From Microcaldota archaeon (GTDB taxonomy: Archaea; Micrarchaeota; Micrarchaeia; Anstonellales; Bilamarchaeaceae): a stretch of DNA of 6,286 bases. Where the stretch lies: positions 1 to 6,286 of the forward strand of contig JAHJBR010000044.1 of NCBI GenBank assembly GCA_018813445.1, given 5' to 3'. The notes under the pieces were generated by a model that did not search any database, was not told the origin of the DNA, and was given only the letters and a program-made list of their open reading frames with translations. Below are positions 1 to 5,821 of this stretch, piece after piece; within the stretch, counting starts at the first letter, position 1, and every line of letters starts with the position of its first letter. The position numbers were made by a program, and so were the translations under genes.

Positions 1-286
1 CGTCTATTCCTTTCAAGGAAGAAAAGAATTTTTCCCTTGCATTTATTATTTTGAGTTTTATTCCTTCTTTTTCACAGGCTTCCCTTACTTTTTCCGCTTC
101 ATTCTTCCTCATTAACCCAGTATCAACAAAAACAGCACTTAGATTTATCCCTGCCTTTGCACATAGAGTGGCTGCAACAAAGCTATCCACTCCACCAGAA
201 AGTGCGATAATTGCATTTTCTTTTCCAACTACTGATTTTATTTCAGCTTCTGCACTTTGGATAAACTTTTCAGGATTAAATGGCAT
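1..286 (-). CDS. guaAB: GMP synthase (glutamine-hydrolysing) subunit B, ATP-pyrophosphatase domain, N-terminal third
   Basis: This subunit adenylates XMP with ATP and aminates it to GMP, using ammonia from a separate glutaminase subunit (GuaAA) in archaea. It is a cytoplasmic step of purine synthesis. Reading leftward from ATG at 286 there are 95 codons, starting MPFNPEKFI. The PP-loop SGGVDS lies at residues 30-35, followed by the family segment FVDTGLMRKNEAEKV at about 53-67. The protein begins directly at the ATPase domain with no amidotransferase domain in front, which is the archaeal two-subunit arrangement. The family is about 300 residues, so roughly two thirds lie beyond the left edge. 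It is the third gene of the leftward operon, 9 bases after the stop of the CCA-enzyme C-terminal frame. A strong Shine-Dalgarno fixes the start. Other PP-loop enzymes such as NAD synthetase are less likely because of the FVDTGLMR segment. Confidence 0.9.
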   Translation of the reverse strand, partial: MPFNPEKFIQSAEAEIKSVVGKENAIIALSGGVDSFVAATLCAKAGINLSAVFVDTGLMRKNEAEKVREACEKEGIKLKIINAREKFFSSLKGID

Positions 287-291
287 AAAAA

Positions 292-297
292 CACCTC
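292..297 (-). promoter_or_regulatory. Shine-Dalgarno of guaAB overlapping the upstream stop codon
   Basis: On the minus strand GAGGTG lies 5 bases before the guaAB ATG and matches the archaeal 16S 3' end complement. It shares bases with the TGA stop (298-296) of the preceding frame, so a ribosome finishing that frame sits on this site. This arrangement suggests translational coupling. Confidence 0.7.
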
Positions 298-679
298 ATA
301 CTGTAAGCATACTCACAATGTATCTTTGAATTACTTCTTTGCATTTGTCTATTGCTTTTTCATCTTTATATAATTTCGTTTTACTTGTTTGTAAATGTGA
401 AGGCGAAGGTAGCTTCCTTACCCTACTAATCATTTGCTCAACCTTCCTTTCCTTTCTTGCTATCTTAACTGCAGCCCTTCCATCTAGAACGAATACATCA
501 TTATATTTTTTTGCAAATTTTTCCACATCTCCTGGAAATTCAAGGGGTGGCCCATAAACTATTTTGTTCTTTTGCAGTTCTGGATTCACAAATTCGAATA
601 AAACTTCTGCTTCCTGCCCCTTTTCCATTTCACATCCAATTATTTCAAATCCTTCTTTTTTCAAGAAATCTTCAAGCAT
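296..679 (-). CDS. cca: tRNA CCA nucleotidyltransferase (class I), C-terminal part in a separate frame
   Basis: This is the C-terminal body/tail region of the archaeal CCA-adding enzyme, which grips the tRNA elbow and acceptor. From ATG at 679 it gives 127 residues. EGFEI is at about 9-13, followed by the beta segment EVLFEF and the family's GPP motif at 43-45, then a lysine-rich helical tail. The catalytic part is encoded immediately upstream and ends inside the conserved VLWGQIRR segment. The two parts together (307 + 127) match the roughly 440 residues of the intact family. The ATG overlaps the upstream TAA as TAATG, with AAGG 8 bases before it, so reinitiation at 679 is plausible. The same frame also stays open upstream to an ATG at 706, which would give 136 residues beginning MGADKK. 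That start would replace the conserved WGQIRR with unrelated residues, so I prefer 679. The split could be genuine, a pseudogene-type frameshift, or a one-base sequence error. Confidence 0.75.
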   Translation of the reverse strand: MLEDFLKKEGFEIIGCEMEKGQEAEVLFEFVNPELQKNKIVYGPPLEFPGDVEKFAKKYNDVFVLDGRAAVKIARKERKVEQMISRVRKLPSPSHLQTSKTKLYKDEKAIDKCKEVIQRYIVSMLTV

Positions 680-1602
680 TAAGCAAACCTTCTTATCTGC
701 CCCCATAAAACATCATCAACCGCATTATTTGTAGGAAAGGAAAAGCATACGATGTTCCTATTTTTGATGAATTTCCTTAGCTCTGAATCAGAAAATTTCC
801 TTTCCTTGAAGAATTGCATCCTATTCTTACCTTTGATGAACTTTCTTGCCAAAGAGATGAATGCAAAATAGTTTTTTTCACTTACGACTGCAGAAACATT
901 TCTTTCCTTATCCACAGGATCTATAACCACCAAAGGAGTAAGGAACTTCCCCATTGCATCATCTTCCAGCAAAAGATTTTCCACATCTATATATGCTCTG
1001 CCCTTCCAATTCGCAGCATTGGTAATTACTTCTAAAAGCGAGCCATATCTCAAAATAAGGAGTTCGCATAAATATCCTGAAAAGCCCTGAACCCTAATTT
1101 CTGCACCATATAAACCATGCAATTTGAGAAGCTTCTTGAGCAATCTTACTTCTCCTTTTTGTTCATTATTCATTCGTTTTAGTATGTATTCAGTGTGCAA
1201 CTGGCTTCTATCCACTGCGCTTTTCAATTCAAAATGCAAACCATGTCCTACCTCATATGCAGGTACTAAATCTATTTTTCTTTTTCCTAGGAATATTCGC
1301 AAATATGGATGCTGTGCATAGGCGCTTTTGATGATCGCTTTGGAAAATGTTTTTTCAGCTGCAACTCTTAGTATCGGAAGCATTGCCTCCTTATGTATCT
1401 GATGGCTGAAAAGCACAAATATGTCTATATCCTTATCTCCTTCAAGAAAAGTGCCTTTAGCAAAAGATCCTGCAAGCACAGGTTTTCCAGCAGAAAGATT
1501 TGCTCTTAATCCAGTCATCACAGCTTCTACAAAAACCGTTTCCTTTTTCTCACTTTTTGAATTCGGGCTTATCTGCTTCAGCACTTTGTCCAATTCCCCC
1601 AT
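679..1602 (-). CDS. cca: tRNA CCA nucleotidyltransferase (class I, archaeal), catalytic N-terminal part
   Basis: The enzyme adds or repairs the 3' CCA of tRNAs from CTP and ATP without a template, in the cytoplasm. In the 307 residues, the nucleotidyltransferase motif GSFAKGT (45-51) is followed by D58-I-D60. The third carboxylate, D111, is in KIDLVPAY, so the catalytic triad is complete. DRSQLHTEYI (131-140), GFSGYLCE (173-180) and DPVDKERNVSA (228-238) are signatures of the archaeal class I enzyme. The reading frame stops at TAA (681-679) directly after the conserved VLWGQIRRFA. The C-terminal region follows in the -1 frame. Joining GCT to an overlapping TTA (a -1 shift) gives IRRFALMLEDFLKKEGFEI, which keeps the family spacing exactly. 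The ATG at 1602 is 24 bases downstream of a TATA box, so the mRNA is probably leaderless. It is the first gene of the leftward operon. The family is certain; whether the product is split or frameshifted is open. Confidence 0.93.
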   Translation of the reverse strand: MGELDKVLKQISPNSKSEKKETVFVEAVMTGLRANLSAGKPVLAGSFAKGTFLEGDKDIDIFVLFSHQIHKEAMLPILRVAAEKTFSKAIIKSAYAQHPYLRIFLGKRKIDLVPAYEVGHGLHFELKSAVDRSQLHTEYILKRMNNEQKGEVRLLKKLLKLHGLYGAEIRVQGFSGYLCELLILRYGSLLEVITNAANWKGRAYIDVENLLLEDDAMGKFLTPLVVIDPVDKERNVSAVVSEKNYFAFISLARKFIKGKNRMQFFKERKFSDSELRKFIKNRNIVCFSFPTNNAVDDVLWGQIRRFA

Positions 1603-1620
1603 AATTTGAATTATACCTGC

Positions 1621-1630
1621 ATAATTTAAA
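1621..1630 (-). promoter_or_regulatory. TATA box of the cca-guaAB operon
   Basis: On the minus strand TTTAAATTAT is centred about 24 bases upstream of the ATG at 1602. That is the archaeal TATA-to-start distance, so transcription should begin at or within a few bases of the start codon (leaderless). Confidence 0.6.
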
Positions 1631-1657
1631 ACAATATTTAGTGGTCAATCGGCAGGG

Positions 1658-1668
1658 TTATAAAAATA
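1658..1668 (+). promoter_or_regulatory. TATA box of the rightward two-gene unit
   Basis: TTATAAAAATA is centred at about 1663, 23 bases before the ATG at 1686, giving a predicted leaderless transcript. It lies back to back with the leftward TATA box about 37 bases away, so the two promoters share a region of only about 80 bases. Confidence 0.6.
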
Positions 1669-1685
1669 ATTATGGATAATTGTAT

Positions 1686-2204
1686 ATGGTAAAAAAATTA
1701 GGTAAAGGAAACATACCTACTATTCCTAATGATCAAAAATTCCCAAAAACGCTTCTTGATCCAGAAAAGCTCACTGGCCCTGCAGGAACAATGGCCGGAT
1801 GGATAAAAAAAGCTGATCCTGGAAAAAGAGAGCCAATAATTGAAACATTTTTCCGAAGAGTGGAAAAAGGAAATTTAAATGCGTTAGATTTTATCCAAGC
1901 TGTTTTATCAACTGGAACGAATGGAGAACAAACTAAAAAATTCGCCAATAAAATAATCAAGCTGCTCCCAGTTTTAATACGTAATGAAAAACTCAGCGTG
2001 GACCAATGTTCAGAACTGATAAACCTGCTTCCAAGAGATTTAAGATTTCCTGCATTAGCCAGCATATCCAAAGATTCCTGGGATGCTTCTTCTCCAACAC
2101 ATATAGATCCGCAAATATATCTCATTATTGCAAACAGAATACAAGGGCTTAATATGGAAGAAAGAGTTGCGATAGATCGAGCAGCCACATATTCATATTC
2201 TTAG
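1686..2204 (+). CDS. uncharacterised helical protein, 172 aa, upstream of the HD protein
   Basis: I do not recognise a family. The product is 172 residues, starting MVKKLGKGNIP and ending YSYS. The first 50 residues are rich in proline, glycine and lysine. The rest looks alpha-helical, with amphipathic stretches such as FANKIIKLLPVLI and CSELINLLPRD spaced like a short helical-repeat protein. There is no signal peptide, membrane helix or cysteine pattern, so a soluble cytoplasmic protein is likely. I chose ATG 1686 over the in-frame TTG at 1680 because the TATA box lies 23 bases before the ATG and only 17 before the TTG. The stop TAG is 11 bases before the start of the large HD protein, so the two are almost certainly co-transcribed and may act together. 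Function is unknown. Confidence 0.75.
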   Translation: MVKKLGKGNIPTIPNDQKFPKTLLDPEKLTGPAGTMAGWIKKADPGKREPIIETFFRRVEKGNLNALDFIQAVLSTGTNGEQTKKFANKIIKLLPVLIRNEKLSVDQCSELINLLPRDLRFPALASISKDSWDASSPTHIDPQIYLIIANRIQGLNMEERVAIDRAATYSYS

Positions 2205-2215
2205 AAGGGATGCAG

Positions 2216-4837
2216 ATGGGCTCTGAAATCACTAGGCAGGCTGAAGAAAAAAGAAAAGGAATGGAGAATTCCAATCCAGCTGTAAGTCAGTTTATTAATG
2301 AAAGATTCAGCAAAATAAATTCAGAGGACCCCTTAGCCAAGAAGCATAAAAAAAATGCCCAAAATTTCATATTAGAATATGCAAATGATAAATCCACTGA
2401 TGCCTATCAAAAATTATGCTTGCTAATGCGCATGGAAAGGGCAAGAATGGATACTGGAAAAGGAGACCCATCCGCAGTTTTCTATGCAGGCTTAGATAAT
2501 CAAGGGGAAGTATTTGTTTCCATGAATCAGAATGAAATTGGGTCAGATAGAACCGTGCTTTTTACAGGAAGTTTTAAGAAAAATTTTGGAAGCTATAGAT
2601 TGGATGTAAAAGCAGCTGAATGCGATGCATCTTCAGGTTTTTTCACTGTTCTTGATCGCCTTGCTAACATAGAGGTTGATAATAATCAGTATGCTGAAAT
2701 GGCACGTGAAATCCTTAGGGGTGCGCCCTCTTCTCAACTAGGATTGATGAAAATGCCTGCTGAGAAAATAGGAGTAGTTGAAAAACTTATTGGCCCTGAA
2801 GGAACATTTGAGGAAATTCCGGCAATATTCATAAACTATGCGACTGGAGAAGCAATCCCTTTACCTCTGTACCTAAAGAAAAAAGGTTCGGAAATAATTG
2901 TTTTGGATCTTTTTTCAGAAACCAAATGGGGCGGAAACAGTGTTGATGCAGCAGTCAAGTCTCTTGCACAAAGCACATTCCTTCCCTATGGCGCAATCTA
3001 TTACAAAAGCAAATCCGGAGTTAAAGCAGTGGAAGCGGTTCCAAAAGAATGGTTGCAATATGGAGACAATATCGCAATGGGTTGTGGTTATGTTTCCCTT
3101 GCTTTAGCCATTGCTCCTGAAGTTACCGTAACCAAAGTAGGGAGCGCAATAACCGGGTATCCGGCAATGGGCTGGTTTTCCTTTAGAGCAATGCAGCATT
3201 TTTATGAAAAAGCAGTGCACAAAAAAGAATATTTTAATCCTGCGGAAATAGAGGATTGGAGAAGTTTGGGAATCCTTCTTGCCAATGTAATCGTAAAAGG
3301 TAAAGTACCTAAGATAGCGCGTATCTCTGGTATAGGTATGCTTATCGGATCTGATTTTGCCACTGCAGCAGTGCTTTACAAAAGAATAGATGAAGCACAA
3401 ACTCCCGAACAAAAAGAAAAAGCAGCTGCAGAATTAAGGAACTTCCTTCTTCTTAATGGAGGCATTACAGCTGCAATAATAGGGACAGGGATATATAGGA
3501 GACGAGCCGGAGCAAGGGCGCTTTCAACCACAAAACGCTTACAACTAGTTGAAGTCTCGATAACTGAAGTAAGCAAAATCCAGAACAGCATGCTGAAGAA
3601 TCTAAAAACATATTGTGCGGAAATTGAAAAAAGGATAAGCGATTCTGCAAAGAAAAAAGGAGTTGAAATTGACGAATCCATGGTATCAAGAGAAGTTTTA
3701 CAACTTTCAAATAAGGCGGTTGCCCAGCTTGGTCGTGCAGCTGATATGATAAGAGAAGGTGGAAGGGAGCTATCCATGGGAATTATGACTGAAAAAGGCA
3801 ATGCCTACATTATATTCGAGTCAGGATACAACTGGCTTAGGCAAAGAGGATTTTCAGAGGCATTTTCAAAATCATTTGCATTACTCAATGCAAGCCATGA
3901 AACAAAATATTATACTTATCCAGGACATTCAAGAAGGCCAAGCGTGCTTTTGGAGCATATTCTTATGGAGACAACGGGAAAAGGTAATGATGGGGCATTT
4001 ATTCATCATGATGCTGGAAAAGCAGTTCTTCCAAAAGGCGGACTTCACAGCAGAAGCGCATTAAATGAAATTGGAAAAGTTTCAGGTGGCCCTTCGATCG
4101 GAATAGAAGTCGGAATAATGCATGCCCATGTGCTTTCCATTGATATTATTTTAGATAGCTTACGGAGAAGTGGCTTAATGACTCGTTCAGACGTTGCTTT
4201 ATTCGACATCCATTTAAGAAAAAGAATCCCCCACCATCCATATGATGCATCGTTTGAAAGAATGGATCCGATGAGGCAAGCAGCGGTTACTTTTGCAGAT
4301 GCCCTGGATACCACCATATTCAGAGTATACGATTCACCTAAACTTGCTTTTGAAATTGCAAAAGGGCTTGCAGATCCATTTGGTCCGCGCAATGAGTTCT
4401 GCAAAGCACTTAGAAATGGTTATCCGAATGAGAAGATGTTCAGTACTCGCCACCAATTGCTTTTCAAAAGCCTTAATGGTTTCAATCTTCAGAATGATGG
4501 ATTTATGAGAATGCTTTTCGGTCCAGAATATGCAACCAATCCAGTGCTAAATCAAAAAGCGTTTAGTGCTCTTATATCAGAAGCAAATCAAATGAAAGTG
4601 GGTATTGGGAAAAGCCCTGGACAATCAATACTAGGTGGGGATGCGCTTGTAGCAAAAGTCCATGCATATCTTGAATTCTTCAAAAACAAAGACGCAATGC
4701 CAATTACACACGCTGAAAATACAAGAGTGGTGATGCAGTTTTGGCTGACATCTATTCTAGAGCCGTTGGAAGCCATGAAATCCAACCCAATTTTTAAAAG
4801 CAAAGAACTTAGCATAGCAGCAAAAAGAGCATCTTGA
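2216..4837 (+). CDS. large HD-domain (HD-GYP-like) phosphohydrolase with a glycine-rich hydrophobic module
   Basis: The product has 873 residues; numbering is from ATG 2216. Residues 1-80 are charged and helical, and about 85-280 are mixed alpha/beta and not recognised. Residues 286-427 hold several glycine- and alanine-rich hydrophobic segments (about 286-300, 303-323, 350-360, 370-387, 410-427) ending in RRR, suggesting membrane contact or insertion. A charged helical linker with coiled-coil character follows (about 440-520). From 560 I read a divergent HD domain: GHSRR with H571, IHHDAGK with H598-D599, MHAHVLS (H636 or H638), PHHPYD (H673-H674) and FADALDTT (D695/D698). Their order matches the metal ligands of HD-GYP-type phosphohydrolases, but the GYP triplet is absent and the spacings differ. 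A helical C-terminus of about 170 residues is unassigned. The substrate could be a cyclic or other nucleotide but is unknown. ATG 2216 lies 6 bases after GAAGGG, whereas ATG 2210 abuts it and would add MQ. There is no signal peptide. The gene itself is near certain; the HD assignment is about 0.7. Confidence 0.85.
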   Translation: MGSEITRQAEEKRKGMENSNPAVSQFINERFSKINSEDPLAKKHKKNAQNFILEYANDKSTDAYQKLCLLMRMERARMDTGKGDPSAVFYAGLDNQGEVFVSMNQNEIGSDRTVLFTGSFKKNFGSYRLDVKAAECDASSGFFTVLDRLANIEVDNNQYAEMAREILRGAPSSQLGLMKMPAEKIGVVEKLIGPEGTFEEIPAIFINYATGEAIPLPLYLKKKGSEIIVLDLFSETKWGGNSVDAAVKSLAQSTFLPYGAIYYKSKSGVKAVEAVPKEWLQYGDNIAMGCGYVSLALAIAPEVTVTKVGSAITGYPAMGWFSFRAMQHFYEKAVHKKEYFNPAEIEDWRSLGILLANVIVKGKVPKIARISGIGMLIGSDFATAAVLYKRIDEAQTPEQKEKAAAELRNFLLLNGGITAAIIGTGIYRRRAGARALSTTKRLQLVEVSITEVSKIQNSMLKNLKTYCAEIEKRISDSAKKKGVEIDESMVSREVLQLSNKAVAQLGRAADMIREGGRELSMGIMTEKGNAYIIFESGYNWLRQRGFSEAFSKSFALLNASHETKYYTYPGHSRRPSVLLEHILMETTGKGNDGAFIHHDAGKAVLPKGGLHSRSALNEIGKVSGGPSIGIEVGIMHAHVLSIDIILDSLRRSGLMTRSDVALFDIHLRKRIPHHPYDASFERMDPMRQAAVTFADALDTTIFRVYDSPKLAFEIAKGLADPFGPRNEFCKALRNGYPNEKMFSTRHQLLFKSLNGFNLQNDGFMRMLFGPEYATNPVLNQKAFSALISEANQMKVGIGKSPGQSILGGDALVAKVHAYLEFFKNKDAMPITHAENTRVVMQFWLTSILEPLEAMKSNPIFKSKELSIAAKRAS

Positions 4838-4845
4838 TTTTTTTT
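4838..4845 (+). terminator. oligo-T terminator after the HD gene
   Basis: Eight consecutive T follow the TGA stop directly, with no hairpin in front. Archaeal RNA polymerase terminates intrinsically on such U-tracts, so this probably ends the two-gene transcript. Confidence 0.55.
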
Positions 4846-4860
4846 GCTTAAGAATGAACG

Positions 4861-4870
4861 TTTAAAAATT
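4861..4870 (+). promoter_or_regulatory. possible TATA box for a transcript covering the hairpin repeats and tRNA-Ser
   Basis: TTTAAAAATT is a fair archaeal TATA match. It would start RNA near 4890, about 230 bases before the tRNA. I see no TATA-like sequence at the usual place (about 5085-5098) for a start at the tRNA 5' end, which is why this distant box is listed. The assignment is inference. Confidence 0.3.
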
Positions 4871-4921
4871 GTATTTGGTAAAATCAGTTATACATCTTCA
4901 AAAGTAATATCTAATATGCGA

Positions 4922-5020
4922 GCTGGGGTTGTATTTGCCTATTCGGCAAATGCCCCCATCAAAAGTTTCGCTATCCATCTTCTTACTGGGGACTGGAAAC
5001 TCGGAACTGAAAACACTTTT
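4922..5020 (+). repeat. tandem hairpin repeat, unit 1 (99 bases)
   Basis: The unit opens with GCTGGGGT and contains a hairpin with arms ATTTGCC (4933-4939) and GGCAAAT (4945-4951), closed further out by GGGG (4925-4928) with CCCC (4954-4957). CCCCCATCAAAA (4953-4964) follows, then a tail with ACTGG-type words and AACTGAAAACAC (5005-5016). The next unit starts 99 bases after this one. No gene is supported here. Confidence 0.6.
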
Positions 5021-5118
5021 GCTGGGGTCGTGATTTTTCGGTACTTCGAAAAATTCCCCCATCAAAAACAATCGAAACTGAAAACACGAGACTGGGAACG
5101 GTCAGGTGGTCAGTTTTT
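5021..5118 (+). repeat. tandem hairpin repeat, unit 2 (98 bases)
   Basis: This has the same layout as unit 1: GCTGGGGT, then a hairpin with arms ATTTTTCG (5033-5040) and CGAAAAAT (5047-5054), then CCCCCATCAAAA (5056-5067), then AACTGAAAACAC (5076-5087). The arms differ from unit 1 but remain complementary. The tRNA gene begins where a third unit would, and the 14 bases TTTTGCTGGGGTCG are identical at 5017-5030 and 5115-5128. Confidence 0.6.
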
Positions 5119-5241
5119 GCTGGGGTCGCCTAGTCCGGTAGGGCGGCAGGTTGCTATGTTTCGGGTTCCGCGTTATGCGTTCCGAAATGATGAAAACCTG
5201 TTGCGCGTAAGCGTCCGGGAGTTCAAATCTCCCCCCTAGCG
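5119..5241 (+). tRNA. tRNA-Ser(GCT) with a 39-base intron, CCA not encoded
   Basis: Exon 1 is 5119-5156 and exon 2 is 5196-5241, giving a mature length of 84 before CCA addition. The acceptor GCTGGGG pairs with CCCTAGC (5234-5240; one G-U). The D stem is GCCT with GGGC. The anticodon stem GCAGG pairs with CCTGT (5197-5201), with loop TTGCTA + A and anticodon GCT. The long variable arm (5202-5216) has GCGC and GCGT closed by a GTAA loop. The T arm is GGGAG-TTCAAAT-CTCCC. The long variable arm, anticodon GCT and discriminator G73 agree on serine (codons AGC and AGU). The 3' end runs into ATTT, so CCA must be added by the class I enzyme encoded at 296-1602. The two repeat units directly upstream share its 5' sequence. 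Confidence 0.93.
5157..5195 (+). other. archaeal tRNA intron at position 37/38 with a bulge-helix-bulge-like fold
   Basis: The intron interrupts the anticodon loop at the canonical site after A37. Internally it forms TTTCGG (5159-5164) with CCGAAA (5182-5187), topped by CGC/GCG. The three-base bulges TAT (5155-5157) and AAA (5194-5196) place both cuts after the second bulge base, as the archaeal splicing endonuclease does. The central helix between them is weak: T-A, T-G and G-T pairs, then a C-A mismatch, with one extra base on the 3' side. It is thus a relaxed version of the motif. Confidence 0.85.
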
Positions 5242-5242
5242 A

Positions 5243-5254
5243 TTTATTTTAAAT
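5243..5254 (+). promoter_or_regulatory. TATA box of the GNAT gene
   Basis: TTTATTTTAAAT is centred about 27 bases before the ATG at 5277, predicting a leaderless or near-leaderless mRNA. It starts only two bases after the tRNA 3' end, and its T-rich half may also help end the tRNA transcript. Confidence 0.5.
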
Positions 5255-5276
5255 CATCACGGCTGAAATTCAAAGC

Positions 5277-5756
5277 ATGGAAATAGAAATAAGGAAAGCA
5301 AATAAAGCGGATTTGCCGAATCTTCTCTCGTGTTTCAGAGAGTTGATTGCCCAGAATAAAGAATATCAACCATATATTTATATTCCAAAAAAGGATGCGC
5401 TGGAGTTGCATGAAAAATTTCTGCTCAAAAGAATGAGATCCCCTAAGGCATCAGTATTCATTGCCGAAGCGGATGGAAAATTTGCAGGAATGGTTCATTG
5501 CGCCATAAACAAGGTCAGTCGAGTCCTTCTTACAGATAAAGAGGGGTATGTGGATACGCTTTTTGTGGATAAGAAATACAGAAAAAAGGGCATCGGACTG
5601 CTTCTTATGAAAACTGCGCTGGCTTGGTTCAAGAAGAAAAAAATGAAAATATGCTCGCTTACGGTGAATGTGAAAAATCCAGGGGCCCGCAACCTATATG
5701 AAAAGGCAGGATTCAGAATAACGATTCTTAAAATGCATAAAAAGCTGAAGGTTTAA
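5277..5756 (+). CDS. GNAT-family N-acetyltransferase
   Basis: A single-domain protein of 159 residues, the usual size for GCN5-related acetyltransferases, which move acetyl from acetyl-CoA to an amine. The N-terminal strand IEIRKANKADLPNLLSCF is typical. VFIAEADGKFAGMVHCAI (about 60-77) is the central beta hairpin. Motif A is VDTLFVDKKYRKKGIG, with the pyrophosphate-binding R-x-x-G-x-G at 102-107. Motif B is NPGARNLYEKAGF (134-146). It resembles RimI-like enzymes in motifs A and B, but substrate specificity cannot be read from sequence, so no gene symbol is given. The region 30-58 is longer and more charged than in RimI and may form a substrate lid. It has its own TATA box, lies just downstream of tRNA-Ser, and is separated from the next gene by another TATA box, so it is probably monocistronic. 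Confidence 0.88.
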   Translation: MEIEIRKANKADLPNLLSCFRELIAQNKEYQPYIYIPKKDALELHEKFLLKRMRSPKASVFIAEADGKFAGMVHCAINKVSRVLLTDKEGYVDTLFVDKKYRKKGIGLLLMKTALAWFKKKKMKICSLTVNVKNPGARNLYEKAGFRITILKMHKKLKV

Positions 5757-5783
5757 TTACACATAAAACCCCGTAGTTAAACA

Positions 5784-5793
5784 TTTTTAAATA
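5784..5793 (+). promoter_or_regulatory. TATA box of the HEAT-like repeat gene
   Basis: TTTTTAAATA is an almost ideal archaeal TATA box. Its centre lies 33 bases before the ATG at 5822, giving a predicted leader of under 10 bases. An ATG at 5812 is nearer, but its frame stops after six codons. Confidence 0.6.
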
Positions 5794-5821
5794 CTGGTAA
5801 TCATAAGAATTATGTGGGACT

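Noticed and set aside
51..329. Plus-strand open frame of 92 codons at the left edge
   Set aside because: It is the reverse of guaAB, whose PP-loop SGGVDS is clear on the minus strand.
676..690. Programmed -1 frameshift at the CCA-enzyme junction
   Set aside because: A -1 shift would rejoin the frames correctly, but there is no X-XXY-YYZ slippery heptamer and no obvious downstream pseudoknot. Reinitiation at TAATG or a simple indel is more likely.
1733..2188. Minus-strand open frame of 151 codons opposite the 172-residue protein
   Set aside because: It is antisense to a gene with a well-placed TATA box and operon partner, and its translation is serine/phenylalanine-rich in the way reversed A+T-rich coding sequence usually is.
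3376..3801. Minus-strand open frame of 141 codons inside the HD protein gene
   Set aside because: It lies wholly within the 873-codon gene, has no promoter or Shine-Dalgarno in support, and its hydrophobic composition mirrors the sense strand.
4922..5118. CRISPR array
   Set aside because: There are only two diverged units of about 99 bases, with hairpins inside the unit and no constant repeat alternating with unique spacers of 30-40 bases.
4844..5239. Open plus-strand frame of 131 codons between the HD gene and the GNAT gene
   Set aside because: It runs through both hairpin repeats and most of the intron-containing tRNA gene, including its T arm, and its translation has no recognisable protein features.
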